From positions 2,170,001 to 2,234,000 of the forward strand of contig NZ_LT629763.1 of assembly GCF_900105255.1 (NCBI RefSeq): a stretch of DNA of 64,000 bases. The letters run 5' to 3'. Position 1 is the first letter of the stretch; every line of letters starts with the position of its first letter. The position numbers and the translations under genes are program-made. Positions 43,230 through 52,439 of the stretch are shown one piece after another. The notes beneath the pieces are model-generated. The model made no database searches. It was given only the letters and a program-made list of their open reading frames with translations, and was not told the DNA's origin. Source of the stretch: Halopseudomonas sabulinigri. GTDB lineage: Bacteria; Pseudomonadota; Gammaproteobacteria; Pseudomonadales; Pseudomonadaceae.

Positions 43230-44907
43230 CGGCCAGCATCCCCCGATTCAGCACGTAGCGCTGATCAGCCAGCGCCATCACCGCCGGATGGTGGGTAGCG
43301 ATAACCAGCGTCTTGCGACTGTCCGCGAGTGTTTTCAGCGCGGCGATCACCTCGGCCTCGCTGTGGGCATCCAGGCTGGCAGTGGGTTCATCAAGCAAGA
43401 CCAACTGCGTCTCCGCCAGCCATACCCGGGCCAGCGCCAGTCGCTGCGCCTGACCACCGGACAAGCCACGCCCACCCTCGCCCAGCAGCGTGTCCAGCCC
43501 GTTTGGCTGAGCTTGCAACAGCGGGCTCAAACCGACGGCCTCGATTGCCTGCAGCATCTGCGCGGGCGTCGCGTGCGGCGCGGTAAGACGCAGATTGTCC
43601 GCCCAGCTACCCTGAATCAGAAACGGGCGCTGCCCCAGCCACGCCAGCGGCCGCTGACCCGGCAACTCGCCGAACACACTGATGTTGCCACTCTGCGGCC
43701 TGACAAAACCGGCCAGACAATGCAGCAGACTGGACTTGCCCGCACCGGAAGGCCCCGTGAGCGCCACGACCTGCCCACGCGCCACCTGCAGCGAGATATC
43801 GATCAACACCGTGCCGCGCCCGGGGTAGGACAGCCGCACGCGGTAAAGGCTGATGCTCGCCGCAGTGCCCGCCGCCGGCTCGCTGATCTCAGGCGGATGC
43901 ACCAGCTGGATCGCCTCGACTTGCAGCGCAGCCATACTGTCCGCCGCCGCCAGCGCAGCGGCGCGGTCATGATAGGACTGCGCCAGACTGCGCAGTGGCT
44001 GGAAAAATTCAGGCGCCAGCAGCAGGATCAGCAGCCCGGAAAACAGGGTCAGCTGTGGGGCTGGCCCATACCGGATATACCCCAGCAAACCGAAGCCGAT
44101 GTACATCGCCACGACCGCGATCGCCACCGAGGCAAAAAACTCCAACACCGCCGAGGACAGAAAGGCAATACGCAGCGTGCGCATGGTGACCGCACGATAA
44201 TGCTCGGCAGCCTCCCGCACTGAGCCCGTCGCTGCCGCTACCTGACCAAACAGCTGCAGGCTGGTCAGACTGCGCACCCGATCCAGGAAATGGCCAGCCA
44301 ACCGCCCCGCCTCCAGCACATGCTGCTGGCTGACCTTCTCAGCGCTCATGCCGATCAACGCCATGAACAGCGGAATCAGCGGCGCCGCCAGCAGCAGAAA
44401 CAGCGCCGCCAGCCAGTCCAGCCAGAACACCAGCAGCACGATCAACAGCGGCGACAGCAGGGCCAACCACTGCTGCGGCAAATAGCGCGCGTAATAGCCA
44501 TCCAGCGCCTCTACCTGCTCGACCCACTGGTTACTCAGCGCGGCGCTCGCGCGACCAGCCAGGCGAATCGGGCCAAGCGCTGCCCAGTCAGCCGCCAGTT
44601 GCTCACGCGCATGCTGACGCACCCGCGCGCTGGCCTGCTGGCCACAGCGCTCCTGCGCCGCCTGTGCCAGCGCGCGCACCAGCACTGCCGGCACCAGGCC
44701 GGCCCCGGGCCAAATCAACGAGGAAAGGGGAACTTGCTCAATCAACAGGCCATGCACCAGCCAGACAATCAAGCCCATTTGCGTGATAATCGCCAGGGTC
44801 TGCAGCAAGCCAGCCGCTACCGCCCCGTAAAGCCAGGGCCGGACTACCAGACCCTGCTGCCGCAGCCAGAGACGGCTGCGGCGTGCTGACTCAGTGATAG
44901 CCTTCAC
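43222..44907 (-). CDS. cydD: Cysteine/glutathione ABC exporter subunit CydD
   Basis: 561 aa from a GTG at 44907, inside the end of cydB (17-nt overlap), with AAGGT upstream. The membrane domain runs to about residue 320; the ATPase domain has GPSGAGKSSL, LSGGQAQRLALAR and LVLLDEPTASLD. It pairs with CydC. The placement directly after cydB (A-B-D-C on the minus strand) makes oxidase and assembly factor one transcription unit. Confidence 0.93.
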   Translation of the reverse strand: MKAITESARRSRLWLRQQGLVVRPWLYGAVAAGLLQTLAIITQMGLIVWLVHGLLIEQVPLSSLIWPGAGLVPAVLVRALAQAAQERCGQQASARVRQHAREQLAADWAALGPIRLAGRASAALSNQWVEQVEALDGYYARYLPQQWLALLSPLLIVLLVFWLDWLAALFLLLAAPLIPLFMALIGMSAEKVSQQHVLEAGRLAGHFLDRVRSLTSLQLFGQVAAATGSVREAAEHYRAVTMRTLRIAFLSSAVLEFFASVAIAVVAMYIGFGLLGYIRYGPAPQLTLFSGLLILLLAPEFFQPLRSLAQSYHDRAAALAAADSMAALQVEAIQLVHPPEISEPAAGTAASISLYRVRLSYPGRGTVLIDISLQVARGQVVALTGPSGAGKSSLLHCLAGFVRPQSGNISVFGELPGQRPLAWLGQRPFLIQGSWADNLRLTAPHATPAQMLQAIEAVGLSPLLQAQPNGLDTLLGEGGRGLSGGQAQRLALARVWLAETQLVLLDEPTASLDAHSEAEVIAALKTLADSRKTLVIATHHPAVMALADQRYVLNRGMLADG

Positions 44908-45898
44908 CCACGCGGACCTTGCCGCGGAAAATCCAGTAGGTCCAGGCGGTATAGGCGAGAATGATCGGGATCACGAACAGCATCCCGAGCAGCAGAAACA
45001 GCTGCGAGCCTGGCGCCGAGGCCGCATCCCACAAGGTGAAGTTCGGCGGAATCACATAGGGCCAGCGCGTCCACAATAGGGCGAAGTAAGTAGAGAAGAA
45101 CATCGCCATGGTCGCAATGAAGGGCAGCACTTCTTTGCGCTTACGCAGACCGCTCCAGATCTGATACGCAAAGAACAACGCCAGCAGCGGGAAGATCCAG
45201 ATCCAGCGCACCGTGGCGAACCAACGCTCGAAGGCGTTCGGATCCACCGAGGGGGTCCAGATGCTGATAATGCCGAACACCGCCAGCACCGCCGCCAACA
45301 TCCAGGGCGCGATGCGATACGCCCACTGCTGGATATAGCCTTCGGATTTCATGATCAGCCAGGTGCTGCCAAGCAGCCCGTAACCCGCCATCAGGCCGAT
45401 ACCGGTCATCACCGTGAAGGGTGTCAGCCAGTCGAAGGGGCCGCCCGCGTAGGCCAGGCCCTCGGTCTCGTAGCCCTGCACGTAGGAGCCCACCACCACG
45501 CCCTGGGCAAAAGCCGCCAGGTAGGAGCCACCGGCAAAGGCCCAGTTCCACAGATAGCGCGAGGTCTTCGCCTTGAAGCGAAACTCGAACGCCACGCCGC
45601 GAAAGATGAGCCCCGCGAGCATCAGAAACACGCCTATGTACAGCGCCGGCAAGAGAATCGAATACACCAACGGGAAGGCGCCCAGCAAACCGGCGCCGCC
45701 CAGAACCAGCCAGGTTTCGTTGCCGTCCCACACCGGCGCGACCGAGTTCATCATCACGTCGCGCGCATCTTCGTCGGGGGCAAAGGGAAACAGCATACCC
45801 ACACCCAGATCGAAGCCGTCCATCAGCACGTACATGATCACCGCGAAGGCAATGATCATCGCCCAGATCATCGACAGATCAAAGATTTCCGTTTCCAT
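44891..45898 (-). CDS. cioB: bd-type (cyanide-insensitive) quinol oxidase subunit II
   Basis: 335 aa with about nine hydrophobic helices. Family segments are YVLMDGFDLGVGMLFPF, APVWDGNETWLVLGGAGLLGAFP and WTLIM-like later helices; the end GKVRVGEGYH is typical. It is the CydB/CioB subunit that supports the haem-bearing subunit I. Start 45898 directly follows the cioA stop. The CIO branch is chosen because of subunit I's length; cydB is the equivalent name. Confidence 0.92.
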   Translation of the reverse strand: METEIFDLSMIWAMIIAFAVIMYVLMDGFDLGVGMLFPFAPDEDARDVMMNSVAPVWDGNETWLVLGGAGLLGAFPLVYSILLPALYIGVFLMLAGLIFRGVAFEFRFKAKTSRYLWNWAFAGGSYLAAFAQGVVVGSYVQGYETEGLAYAGGPFDWLTPFTVMTGIGLMAGYGLLGSTWLIMKSEGYIQQWAYRIAPWMLAAVLAVFGIISIWTPSVDPNAFERWFATVRWIWIFPLLALFFAYQIWSGLRKRKEVLPFIATMAMFFSTYFALLWTRWPYVIPPNFTLWDAASAPGSQLFLLLGMLFVIPIILAYTAWTYWIFRGKVRVGEGYH

Positions 45899-45900
45899 GC

Positions 45901-47304
45901 TCAGGCCCCCTTCTTTTCAAGTGATACATCACTGCCCGAGAGCGGACGAGCTGGCCGATGGACCTCATCATCTTCATCGATAGGCGCGCTATCGATCTCC
46001 AGGCCGTCCTGCAGTACGCGCATCAGGTAATACAGACCGGCGCTGAAAATCATCGCGTAAACCGTGATGTAACCCAGCAGGGTAAACAGCGCCATGCCGC
46101 CGGTCAGCGAGGGCGTCAGGCCTTCAGCGTGGGTCATCATTCCGTACACCAACCAGGGCGCGCGGCCGGTCTCGGTTACCACCCAGCCCGCCAACACCGC
46201 AATAAAGGGCGTTACGCTCATCAAGCGCAGCCCCTGCAGGAACCAGGGCGCCTGCCAGTAGCGCTGCTTGTAGCGCAGCAACAGGCCCATAAAGCCGGTC
46301 GCAATCATCAGCAGCCCCAAGCCAACCATTACGCGGAAACCCCAGAACACCCAAGGCACCTCGGGCTGCTCGGCTGCAGGTACCTCCTTGAGTCCCGGCA
46401 CCACACCGTTAATCTCGTGGGTCAGAATCAAGCTCGCCAGCTTGGGAATGCCAATCTCGATCAAGTTGCTCTGGCTTTCCTTGTCCGGCCAGGCAAACAG
46501 CAGCAGCGGCACGCCGGAGGCCGTTTCCCAGTTAGCTTCCATCGCCGCCACCTTGGTCGGCTGGTGCTCCAGGGTATTCAGGCCGTGGAAGTCACCCACC
46601 ACCGCTTGGGTCGGCGCGATGATCAGTATCAGCCACAGGCACATCGACAGCGCCTTGCGATTGACCTCAACCTCGCGGCCACGCAGCAGATACCAGGCGC
46701 TCACGCCCGAGACGACAAAGGAGCCGGTCAAGAAGGAGGCCAGCACCATGTGTGCCAAGCGGTAAGGGAAGGAAGGATTGAAAATGGCCTCGCTCCAGGA
46801 GGTCACGAAGAACACACCATCGCGCAGCTCAACGCCCGCTGGGGTATGCATCCAGCTATTGGCAGAGAGAATCCAGAAGGTGGAAATCATGGTACCCAGT
46901 GCCACCATGCAGGCCGCGAACAAATGCAGCCCCTGCGGCACGCGGTTGCGGCCAAACAGCAAAACACCGAGAAAGGCCGCCTCGAGGAAGAAGGCGGTGA
47001 TTACCTCGTAGCTGAGCATCGGGCCGAGAAAGTTGGCCGCCGCGTAGGAATAGTTACTCCAGTTGGTACCGAACTGGAACGACATGACGATGCCCGAGAC
47101 CACCCCCATGCCGAACACCACCGCAAACACCTGCACCCAGAATTTGGACAAGCGCTCCCACACCGGGTTACCGGTTTTAAAAGACAGCGCTTCCAGAAAG
47201 GCGATAAAGGAGGCCAGGCCGATACTGAAGACCGGAAAGATCGCGTGAAACGACACCACGAATGCAAATTGCAGGCGTGAGAGCAGGAGAGGATCCAATT
47301 CCAT
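45901..47304 (-). CDS. cioA: bd-type (cyanide-insensitive) quinol oxidase subunit I
   Basis: 467 aa, shorter than E. coli CydA (522 aa), which fits the short Q-loop CIO group. ATG 47304 is preceded by AAGGAA. His20 (SFHAIFP) is the likely haem b595 ligand, a second conserved His is in RLAHMVLASF, and ETGRAPW is the conserved helix motif. It oxidises ubiquinol and reduces oxygen to water without proton pumping, and in pseudomonads resists cyanide. First gene of cioAB-cydDC. Confidence 0.93.
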   Translation of the reverse strand: MELDPLLLSRLQFAFVVSFHAIFPVFSIGLASFIAFLEALSFKTGNPVWERLSKFWVQVFAVVFGMGVVSGIVMSFQFGTNWSNYSYAAANFLGPMLSYEVITAFFLEAAFLGVLLFGRNRVPQGLHLFAACMVALGTMISTFWILSANSWMHTPAGVELRDGVFFVTSWSEAIFNPSFPYRLAHMVLASFLTGSFVVSGVSAWYLLRGREVEVNRKALSMCLWLILIIAPTQAVVGDFHGLNTLEHQPTKVAAMEANWETASGVPLLLFAWPDKESQSNLIEIGIPKLASLILTHEINGVVPGLKEVPAAEQPEVPWVFWGFRVMVGLGLLMIATGFMGLLLRYKQRYWQAPWFLQGLRLMSVTPFIAVLAGWVVTETGRAPWLVYGMMTHAEGLTPSLTGGMALFTLLGYITVYAMIFSAGLYYLMRVLQDGLEIDSAPIDEDDEVHRPARPLSGSDVSLEKKGA

Positions 47305-47333
47305 GCGCGCTATTCCTTCTTGGAAAAAGTTGA

Positions 47334-47348
47334 TACCGGTTACCGGTA
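47334..47348. promoter_or_regulatory. Perfect 15-bp palindrome upstream of cioA
   Basis: TACCGGT-T-ACCGGTA, exact arms of 7 bp around one base, 30 bp before the cioA start. It can also be read as two tandem ACCGGT units 8 bp apart. Its position suits an operator in the leader or core promoter. It does not match an ANR/FNR box. Confidence 0.45.
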
Positions 47349-47455
47349 GGCAGCTTGCGATCAGCCATAGGGTCTGTGGCTGTGACCCTGCTACCGACTG
47401 AATCGTTCCACAACGCAGTGTGACTCAGCCGGGTGACAAGCGGCAGCTGACCAAT

Positions 47456-47470
47456 TGCCGCAGGGCGGCA
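47456..47470 (-). terminator. Short hairpin downstream of lrgB
   Basis: TGCCGC, loop AGG, GCGGCA. Only 6 bp of stem and no T-run on the minus strand; weak candidate in the lrgB-cioA spacer. Confidence 0.25.
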
Positions 47471-47528
47471 GTTTTCCAAAACGGCGCACCTGCAGGGCTG
47501 CGCAAGTGCTCAAGCAGTGCCTGCTCGA

Positions 47529-48248
47529 CTAGAGCATGGCCCATAACGAAAAGGCCAGCGGCAGCAACAGCGCCGTTGCCATGCCCATCAGGCTCATCGA
47601 CAACGCCGCAAAGGCGCCCGCCTCTTCGCCCTCTTCCAGCGCCCGCGAGGTACCCACCGCATGTGCTGTAAGACCCATTGCCATACCCCAGGCCGCCGGG
47701 TGATCGACCTTGCACAGGCGCAGCAGCCAAGGGCCAAAGATCGCGCCCAGCACGCCGGTAAACATCACAAACACCGCCGCCAGCGCAGCTACACCGCCAA
47801 TCTGTTCAGCCACCAGCATGGCAATCGGCGAGGTAACCGACTTGGGCGCGAGGGTCATCATGATCATCGGCTCGGCGCCAAACAGCCATGCCAACAGCAC
47901 AGTCAACAGCGTAGCAAAGCTGCCGCCGACCAACAGGCAGATCACCACCGGCCAGAAAAAATTGCGAATGCGCCGCAGGTTCAGATACAGCGGTATCGCC
48001 AGCGCCACGGTCGCCGGCCCGAGCAACACCAGCAAGGGCGAGACCGCATCGCGGTAGTGCGGGTAATCTTCGCCTGCCAACCAGATCAGCCCCGCCAGCA
48101 CCGGCGTGGAAACCAGCACCGGATGGAACACCGCCATACGGGTCTTCTCGTACAGCGCCAGGCCAAACTGGTAGGCCGCCAGGGTCATGCCGACCCAGAA
48201 CAACGGATGGTTGAGCACGGCGAACCAGGCCTGTTGCAGACTGCCCAT
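47529..48248 (-). CDS. LrgB/CidB family membrane protein
   Basis: 239 aa with about six to seven helices. LrgB-family segments are visible: LLGPATVALAIPLY, LAPKSVTSPIAMLVAEQIGG, FTGVLGAIFGPWLL and GLTAHAVGTSRALEEGEEAGAF. The start overlaps the LrgA-like stop by one base (TGATG). CidAB/LrgAB proteins modulate murein hydrolase activity and autolysis; related plant and bacterial members move glycolate or pyruvate. Which role applies here is open. Confidence 0.9.
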   Translation of the reverse strand: MGSLQQAWFAVLNHPLFWVGMTLAAYQFGLALYEKTRMAVFHPVLVSTPVLAGLIWLAGEDYPHYRDAVSPLLVLLGPATVALAIPLYLNLRRIRNFFWPVVICLLVGGSFATLLTVLLAWLFGAEPMIMMTLAPKSVTSPIAMLVAEQIGGVAALAAVFVMFTGVLGAIFGPWLLRLCKVDHPAAWGMAMGLTAHAVGTSRALEEGEEAGAFAALSMSLMGMATALLLPLAFSLWAML

Positions 48249-48607
48249 CAGGATTTCTCTCCGCGTTGCTGACGCAGGATCATGCGCTGCATCAGCCAGC
48301 CACAGAAAGGCAGGCTGAGCGCCAGTGAAATTGCCAGGGTGAGCAAAATAGCGGTGGCATCAGCGGCGATCTCTGCGCCGTAGGCCATGATGCCCACGGC
48401 TGGTGGCACCAGAATCAACGGCAGATACTTGAGCAGACCACCGGCGGCCAGGTTGATCGACTCACTCACTTCGCCGCGCAGACACAGGTACACCACCATC
48501 AGCACCATGCCGATAATCGGCCCCGGCAGAATCGGCAACAGCACAACGTTCAGCCAGGTTCCCAGCAACTGAAAGAAGATCAGCCAGGTCATTCCGCGTA
48601 ACAACAT
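48248..48607 (-). CDS. LrgA/CidA family holin-like protein
   Basis: 119 aa from ATG 48607, with AAGGG upstream; four membrane helices. Family motif LPILPGPIIGMVLMV and the LKYLPLILVPPAVGIM segment are clear. Small holin-like partner of the LrgB-type protein. Confidence 0.9.
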   Translation of the reverse strand: MLLRGMTWLIFFQLLGTWLNVVLLPILPGPIIGMVLMVVYLCLRGEVSESINLAAGGLLKYLPLILVPPAVGIMAYGAEIAADATAILLTLAISLALSLPFCGWLMQRMILRQQRGEKS

Positions 48608-48753
48608 GTTCGTACCCTTCAAGCAAACAGTGCTAGCAAGGGTAAACAGTCAGACGCAAGGTGCCTAGCCCTGCCTTCGTAGTAATTGGTAAACAGCCAG
48701 ATGCCCGGCTCGCAAGGCCGGCTATCAGCCAAGCAACTGGTCTTACCAATATG

Positions 48754-48786
48754 AAAAACCCCGCATCGCGTTACCAATGCGGGGTT
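48754..48786 (-). terminator. Terminator of the acyl-CoA dehydrogenase pair
   Basis: AACCCCGCAT, 10-nt loop, ATGCGGGGTT, followed on the minus strand by TTT; lies 45 bp past the stop at 48831. Confidence 0.8.
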
Positions 48787-48830
48787 GCGTAGCGCTAGCA
48801 ATACCTCAGCGGATCGCCGGGTGCTGCCAT

Positions 48831-49973
48831 TCAATACCCACGCAGCAGGGCAAAGCGGTTGGCGTGATAACGGTAATCACCAAACAACGTCTGCACACAG
48901 CGCGCCCGCTTCATGAACAGGCCGATGTCAAACTCGTCGGTCATGCCCATGCCGCCATGCAGCTGTACCGCTTCGTTGGTCGCCAGCTCAGCCACTTCCG
49001 CTGCCTTGGCCTTGGCCAGGCTGACCAGCTGCGCGGCGTCTTCGGCGCCGGCGTCCAGCGCCATCAGCGCCTTGAGCACCACCGATTTGACCAGCTCCAG
49101 CTCGCTGAACAGGTGCGCGCAGCGATGCTGCAGCGCCTGGAAGGACCCAATGGTCACGCCGAACTGCTTGCGCTCCTGCAAGTAAGCCACGGTGCGCTCG
49201 AAGGATTCCAGCGACAGCCCCAGCAACTCCGCCGCCAACTGGCCATTGACCACATCCAACGTCAACTCCAGTGCGGCAAAGGCCTCACCTGCCTCGCCCA
49301 GCAGATCGTCTGCGCTCACCTGCACCTGATCAAAGCTGACCAAGGCCGCGTTGCGGCTGTCAGCCATGCTGACGCGCTCAACGGTCACACCCGCGGCCGT
49401 GCGATCGACCAGCAACAGGCTGATACCCTCGCGCTCGCTGTCGGCGCCACTGCTGCGCGCCGAAACAATCAGCTTGTCGGCAACGTGACCATCAACCACA
49501 AACTGCTTGCGCCCACTGAGCAGGTAACCATCGCCCTTGGCTTCCAGGCGAGTGCTGACCTGCGCCGGGTTATGCCGTGGTGTTTCATCCACGGCCAGCG
49601 CCAGCAGTAACTCGCCAGCGGCCACCTTGGGCAGCAGCATTTGCTGCTGCGCGCTGGAGCCAGCCAGTAGCAACGCGGCCACACCGCCCACCGCAGTAGA
49701 GAGCAACGGAGAGGCGCTGAGATTGCGACCGGCCTGCTCCGACACCTGCCCCATACCCACGTAGCCGAACTGTGAGCCACCGAGCGCTTCGGGAATCAGG
49801 GTGCCGACAAAACCCATCTCGACCATGCTCTGCCACAACTCGCGGGAGAAGCCGGTTTCATCGTTGCTGTCGCGCAGCGCGCGCAGTTGGCTCACCGGTG
49901 CGCTTTCGGCCATGAAGCGCGTCGCCGCATCCTTGAGCATCTGTTGTTCTTCGTTCAATACCAATGCTGACAT
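48831..49973 (-). CDS. Acyl-CoA dehydrogenase-like subunit lacking the usual catalytic Glu
   Basis: 380 aa from ATG 49973, with AGAGGA upstream. The fold is that of a standard acyl-CoA dehydrogenase (FVGTLIPEALGGSQFGYVGMGQV, QLHGGMGMTDEFDIG). Where most members have the catalytic Glu in a YEG/IEGG-type segment, this protein reads VQTLFGDYRYHANRFALL, with no Glu. Such partners form alpha2beta2 heterotetramers with an active subunit in steroid and branched-chain side-chain degradation. It follows the active partner (49993-51171) by 19 nt. Confidence 0.88.
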   Translation of the reverse strand: MSALVLNEEQQMLKDAATRFMAESAPVSQLRALRDSNDETGFSRELWQSMVEMGFVGTLIPEALGGSQFGYVGMGQVSEQAGRNLSASPLLSTAVGGVAALLLAGSSAQQQMLLPKVAAGELLLALAVDETPRHNPAQVSTRLEAKGDGYLLSGRKQFVVDGHVADKLIVSARSSGADSEREGISLLLVDRTAAGVTVERVSMADSRNAALVSFDQVQVSADDLLGEAGEAFAALELTLDVVNGQLAAELLGLSLESFERTVAYLQERKQFGVTIGSFQALQHRCAHLFSELELVKSVVLKALMALDAGAEDAAQLVSLAKAKAAEVAELATNEAVQLHGGMGMTDEFDIGLFMKRARCVQTLFGDYRYHANRFALLRGY

Positions 49974-49992
49974 GAGGTGGTCCTCTAACCGG

Positions 49993-51171
49993 TTACTGGA
50001 GCCCGAGAATGTTGCGGGAAATGACGTTGAGCTGAACCTCGGTGGTGCCACCCTCGATGGAGTTGCCCTTGGAGCGCAGCCAGTTACGCGCAATTGCGCC
50101 ACCGCGGTGCGCCTCGCCTTCCCACACCAGACCATCACTGCCGTGCAGCGCCACCAGCAGTTCCTGCCGGCGCTTGTTCAGTTCGGTACCGTAGTACTTG
50201 AGCATCGCCGAGGCGGCGCCCACACCCTGCCCGGCCTTGGCCTCGTCGAGCACCCGCTCGGCGGTCAGCGCAAAAGCTGCCGAATCCAGATCCCAGCGTG
50301 CGAGCTCACCGCGCAGCATGTCGTCGGCCAGCTTGCCCGCCTCCAGGCCAATACATTCCACCGCCACCTGCGACAGGGTTTTCTGCCCGGCAGCGGTGCG
50401 GCCCATGCCGCCGATCATCTCGCGCTCGTGGGTCAGCAGGTACTTGGCGATAGTCCAACCGGCGTTGATCTCGCCCACCACCTGATTCTTCTCGACGCGC
50501 ACGTTGTCGAGGAAGGTTTCGCAAAATGGCGAATTGCCGGAGATCAGCTTGATCGGGCGAGTGCTCACGCCGGGGGTGGTCATATCGAACAGCACCAGAC
50601 TGATACCCAGCTGCTTCTTGGCATCCGGGTTAGTGCGCACCAGGCAGAACATCCAGTCGGCCTTGTCGGCATAGGACGTCCAGATCTTCTGGCCGTTGAC
50701 GATAAAATGATCGCCCTCATCCACCGCGCGGGTCTGCAGCCCGGCCAGATCAGAGCCGGCTCCCGGCTCGCTGTAGCCCTGACACCAGCGAATCTCGCCG
50801 CGTACGATGGGTGGCAGGTGCTGACGCTTGAGCTCTTCAGAACCAAACTTGAGAATCGCCGGGCCGATCATCCACACACCAAAGCTGGACAACGCGGGCC
50901 GCGCACTGATGCGCGCCAGCTCCTCGCGCAGCACCTTGTGCTCTTCCTGCGACAGGCCACCGCCACCGTATTCGGCGGGCCAGTCGGGCGCGGTCCAGCC
51001 CTTGGCGGCCATGCGCTCGAGCCAGAGTTTCTGGTCGTCGCTTTCGAAGGTGAAGTTACGCCCACCCCAGCATTGGTCGCTTTCCTTGGTGAGCGGTTTA
51101 CGCATGCTTGGCGGGCAGTTTTCTTCCAGCCAGGCGCGGGTTTGCTGACGAAACGCAGTGAGATCGGCCAC
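49993..51171 (-). CDS. Acyl-CoA dehydrogenase, catalytic partner, GTG start
   Basis: 392 aa. The GTG at 51171 has AAGGAGA at ideal spacing, while no ATG fits. Motifs: WPAEYGGGGLSQEEHKVLREE, WCQGYSEPGAGSDLAGLQT, IVNGQKIWTSYADKADWMF, and catalytic Glu373 in SIEGGTTEVQLNVISRNILG. It is upstream of, and probably in an operon with, the Glu-less subunit. The likely substrate is a bulky or branched acyl-CoA, from family analogy only. Confidence 0.9.
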   Translation of the reverse strand: MADLTAFRQQTRAWLEENCPPSMRKPLTKESDQCWGGRNFTFESDDQKLWLERMAAKGWTAPDWPAEYGGGGLSQEEHKVLREELARISARPALSSFGVWMIGPAILKFGSEELKRQHLPPIVRGEIRWCQGYSEPGAGSDLAGLQTRAVDEGDHFIVNGQKIWTSYADKADWMFCLVRTNPDAKKQLGISLVLFDMTTPGVSTRPIKLISGNSPFCETFLDNVRVEKNQVVGEINAGWTIAKYLLTHEREMIGGMGRTAAGQKTLSQVAVECIGLEAGKLADDMLRGELARWDLDSAAFALTAERVLDEAKAGQGVGAASAMLKYYGTELNKRRQELLVALHGSDGLVWEGEAHRGGAIARNWLRSKGNSIEGGTTEVQLNVISRNILGLQ

Positions 51172-51307
51172 AGCAATTCTCCTTGTTATGAGTTCGGTAA
51201 CAGAACACAGCTGCGACCAAGATACTCCGGCCAGCGCCCGGATGGCGCGCCTTTGGTCGGCGGAATAACCGCCTATCAGTGGGGTTGATGGCGCGCTGGG
51301 CAGGCGC

Positions 51308-52339
51308 TCAGAGCAAGCCCCGCTGCTGCCGATATTGGCGCGGCGGCACGCCCTTCCAGCGCTTGAAGGCATGGATGAAGTTGGACAGCTCACCGTACCC
51401 AAGGCGTTGCGCGATGGCTTCCAACGGCAGGCCTTCGACGGCCAGCAGCTCGTCAGCCAGCGCCTCGCGACTCTCTTCCAGCAACTGCCGGAAGCTGATT
51501 TGCTCGGCGGCCAACTTGCGCCGCAGGGTGCGCTCGCTCATGTGCAGGCGCGCCGCCAGCTGCGGCATATCAAGCAGCTGCCCCGGCTGGCTGAGCAGAT
51601 GCTCGCGTACCTTGGCCGCCAGCCCGGCACGTTGCCGGTGGCGCTGCAGCAACTCGCGGCACTGCGCCTCGCACAGCTGCACGGTGACGGGATTGCCACC
51701 GCTGAGCGGACGCAACAACAGCTGCTGGTTCAGCTCTATACGGTTATGCGCTTGGGCAAAGCGCGGCGTGCAGCCGAGCGCCTGACGAAACACCGCCAGA
51801 GCGCCCTCGTCCGGGCGCTGCATGGCCAATTCCACCGCCGCAAACGGATGCGGCTCTCCGGTCAGCTCCTGCTGAATCAGGGCGATCGCGGCGCAGTCGC
51901 GTAACAGGGCAAAGTCCTGCAACGCTGCGGGCACCGCCTGCACGTCAAGCTCAAGGTATTCGCGCCCGCCCTGCCGAGTCAGCGCTATGCGGGTAAAGGC
52001 AAAGGTCAGGTCCAGATAACGCAACCCCAGCTCCAGCGCCTCACGCAAATTGCTGCTGCTGAGCAGCGCGTAGCCCCAGATGCCGTAATGCGCCAGTTGA
52101 TAACGCCGGCCTGCCTGCAAACCGAGCGCCGGCTCCTGCGGCAACAGGCGCAGCAGGTTGCCGATTACCTGCAGCTCCTGCGCTCCTTGCACCTCCTGCT
52201 GCGGATTGGCCAGCGCCAGCACGGTGAGACCGGAGCCGTGTAGGCACTGGTCCAGCGAGAGCCCCTTATCGGTGCCCAGCTGCGCGAGCAGCTGTACGCT
52301 GGTAATTCGCCGCATCTGCGGCCACGGGGTGTTCTGCAT
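51308..52339 (-). CDS. AraC-family regulator (arabinose-binding-like N-terminal domain)
   Basis: 343 aa from ATG 52339 (a GTG two codons earlier is possible). The N-terminal domain is of the PF12625 type (GLQAGRRYQLAHYGIWGYALLSSSNLREAL). The C-terminal HTH_18 domain reads LAARLHMSERTLRRKLAAE and LEAIAQRLGYGELSNFIHAFKRW, GVPPRQYR. It is divergent from the monooxygenase/esterase pair and upstream of the dehydrogenase pair, so it could control either set. Confidence 0.88.
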   Translation of the reverse strand: MQNTPWPQMRRITSVQLLAQLGTDKGLSLDQCLHGSGLTVLALANPQQEVQGAQELQVIGNLLRLLPQEPALGLQAGRRYQLAHYGIWGYALLSSSNLREALELGLRYLDLTFAFTRIALTRQGGREYLELDVQAVPAALQDFALLRDCAAIALIQQELTGEPHPFAAVELAMQRPDEGALAVFRQALGCTPRFAQAHNRIELNQQLLLRPLSGGNPVTVQLCEAQCRELLQRHRQRAGLAAKVREHLLSQPGQLLDMPQLAARLHMSERTLRRKLAAEQISFRQLLEESREALADELLAVEGLPLEAIAQRLGYGELSNFIHAFKRWKGVPPRQYRQQRGLL

Positions 52340-52439
52340 GGGCACGCGCCTGTCCGAAAATCACAATTTATTGACCGACTATGCCATAAACCTGCTCGCG
52401 AGCAAGCGCTAACATGCAACCACAACAAGGAGCACAACA

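Noticed and set aside
41565..44907. General multidrug ABC exporter instead of CydDC
   Set aside because: Sequence features and the direct linkage to both bd oxidase subunits make CydDC the clear choice.
45958..47280. A 440-codon open frame opposite cioA
   Set aside because: Gln/His/Arg-rich shadow of the oxidase gene without recognisable domain.
47331..47350. ANR/FNR box before cioA
   Set aside because: It begins TTGATACC but lacks the ATCAA half; only the TACCGGT dyad is convincing.
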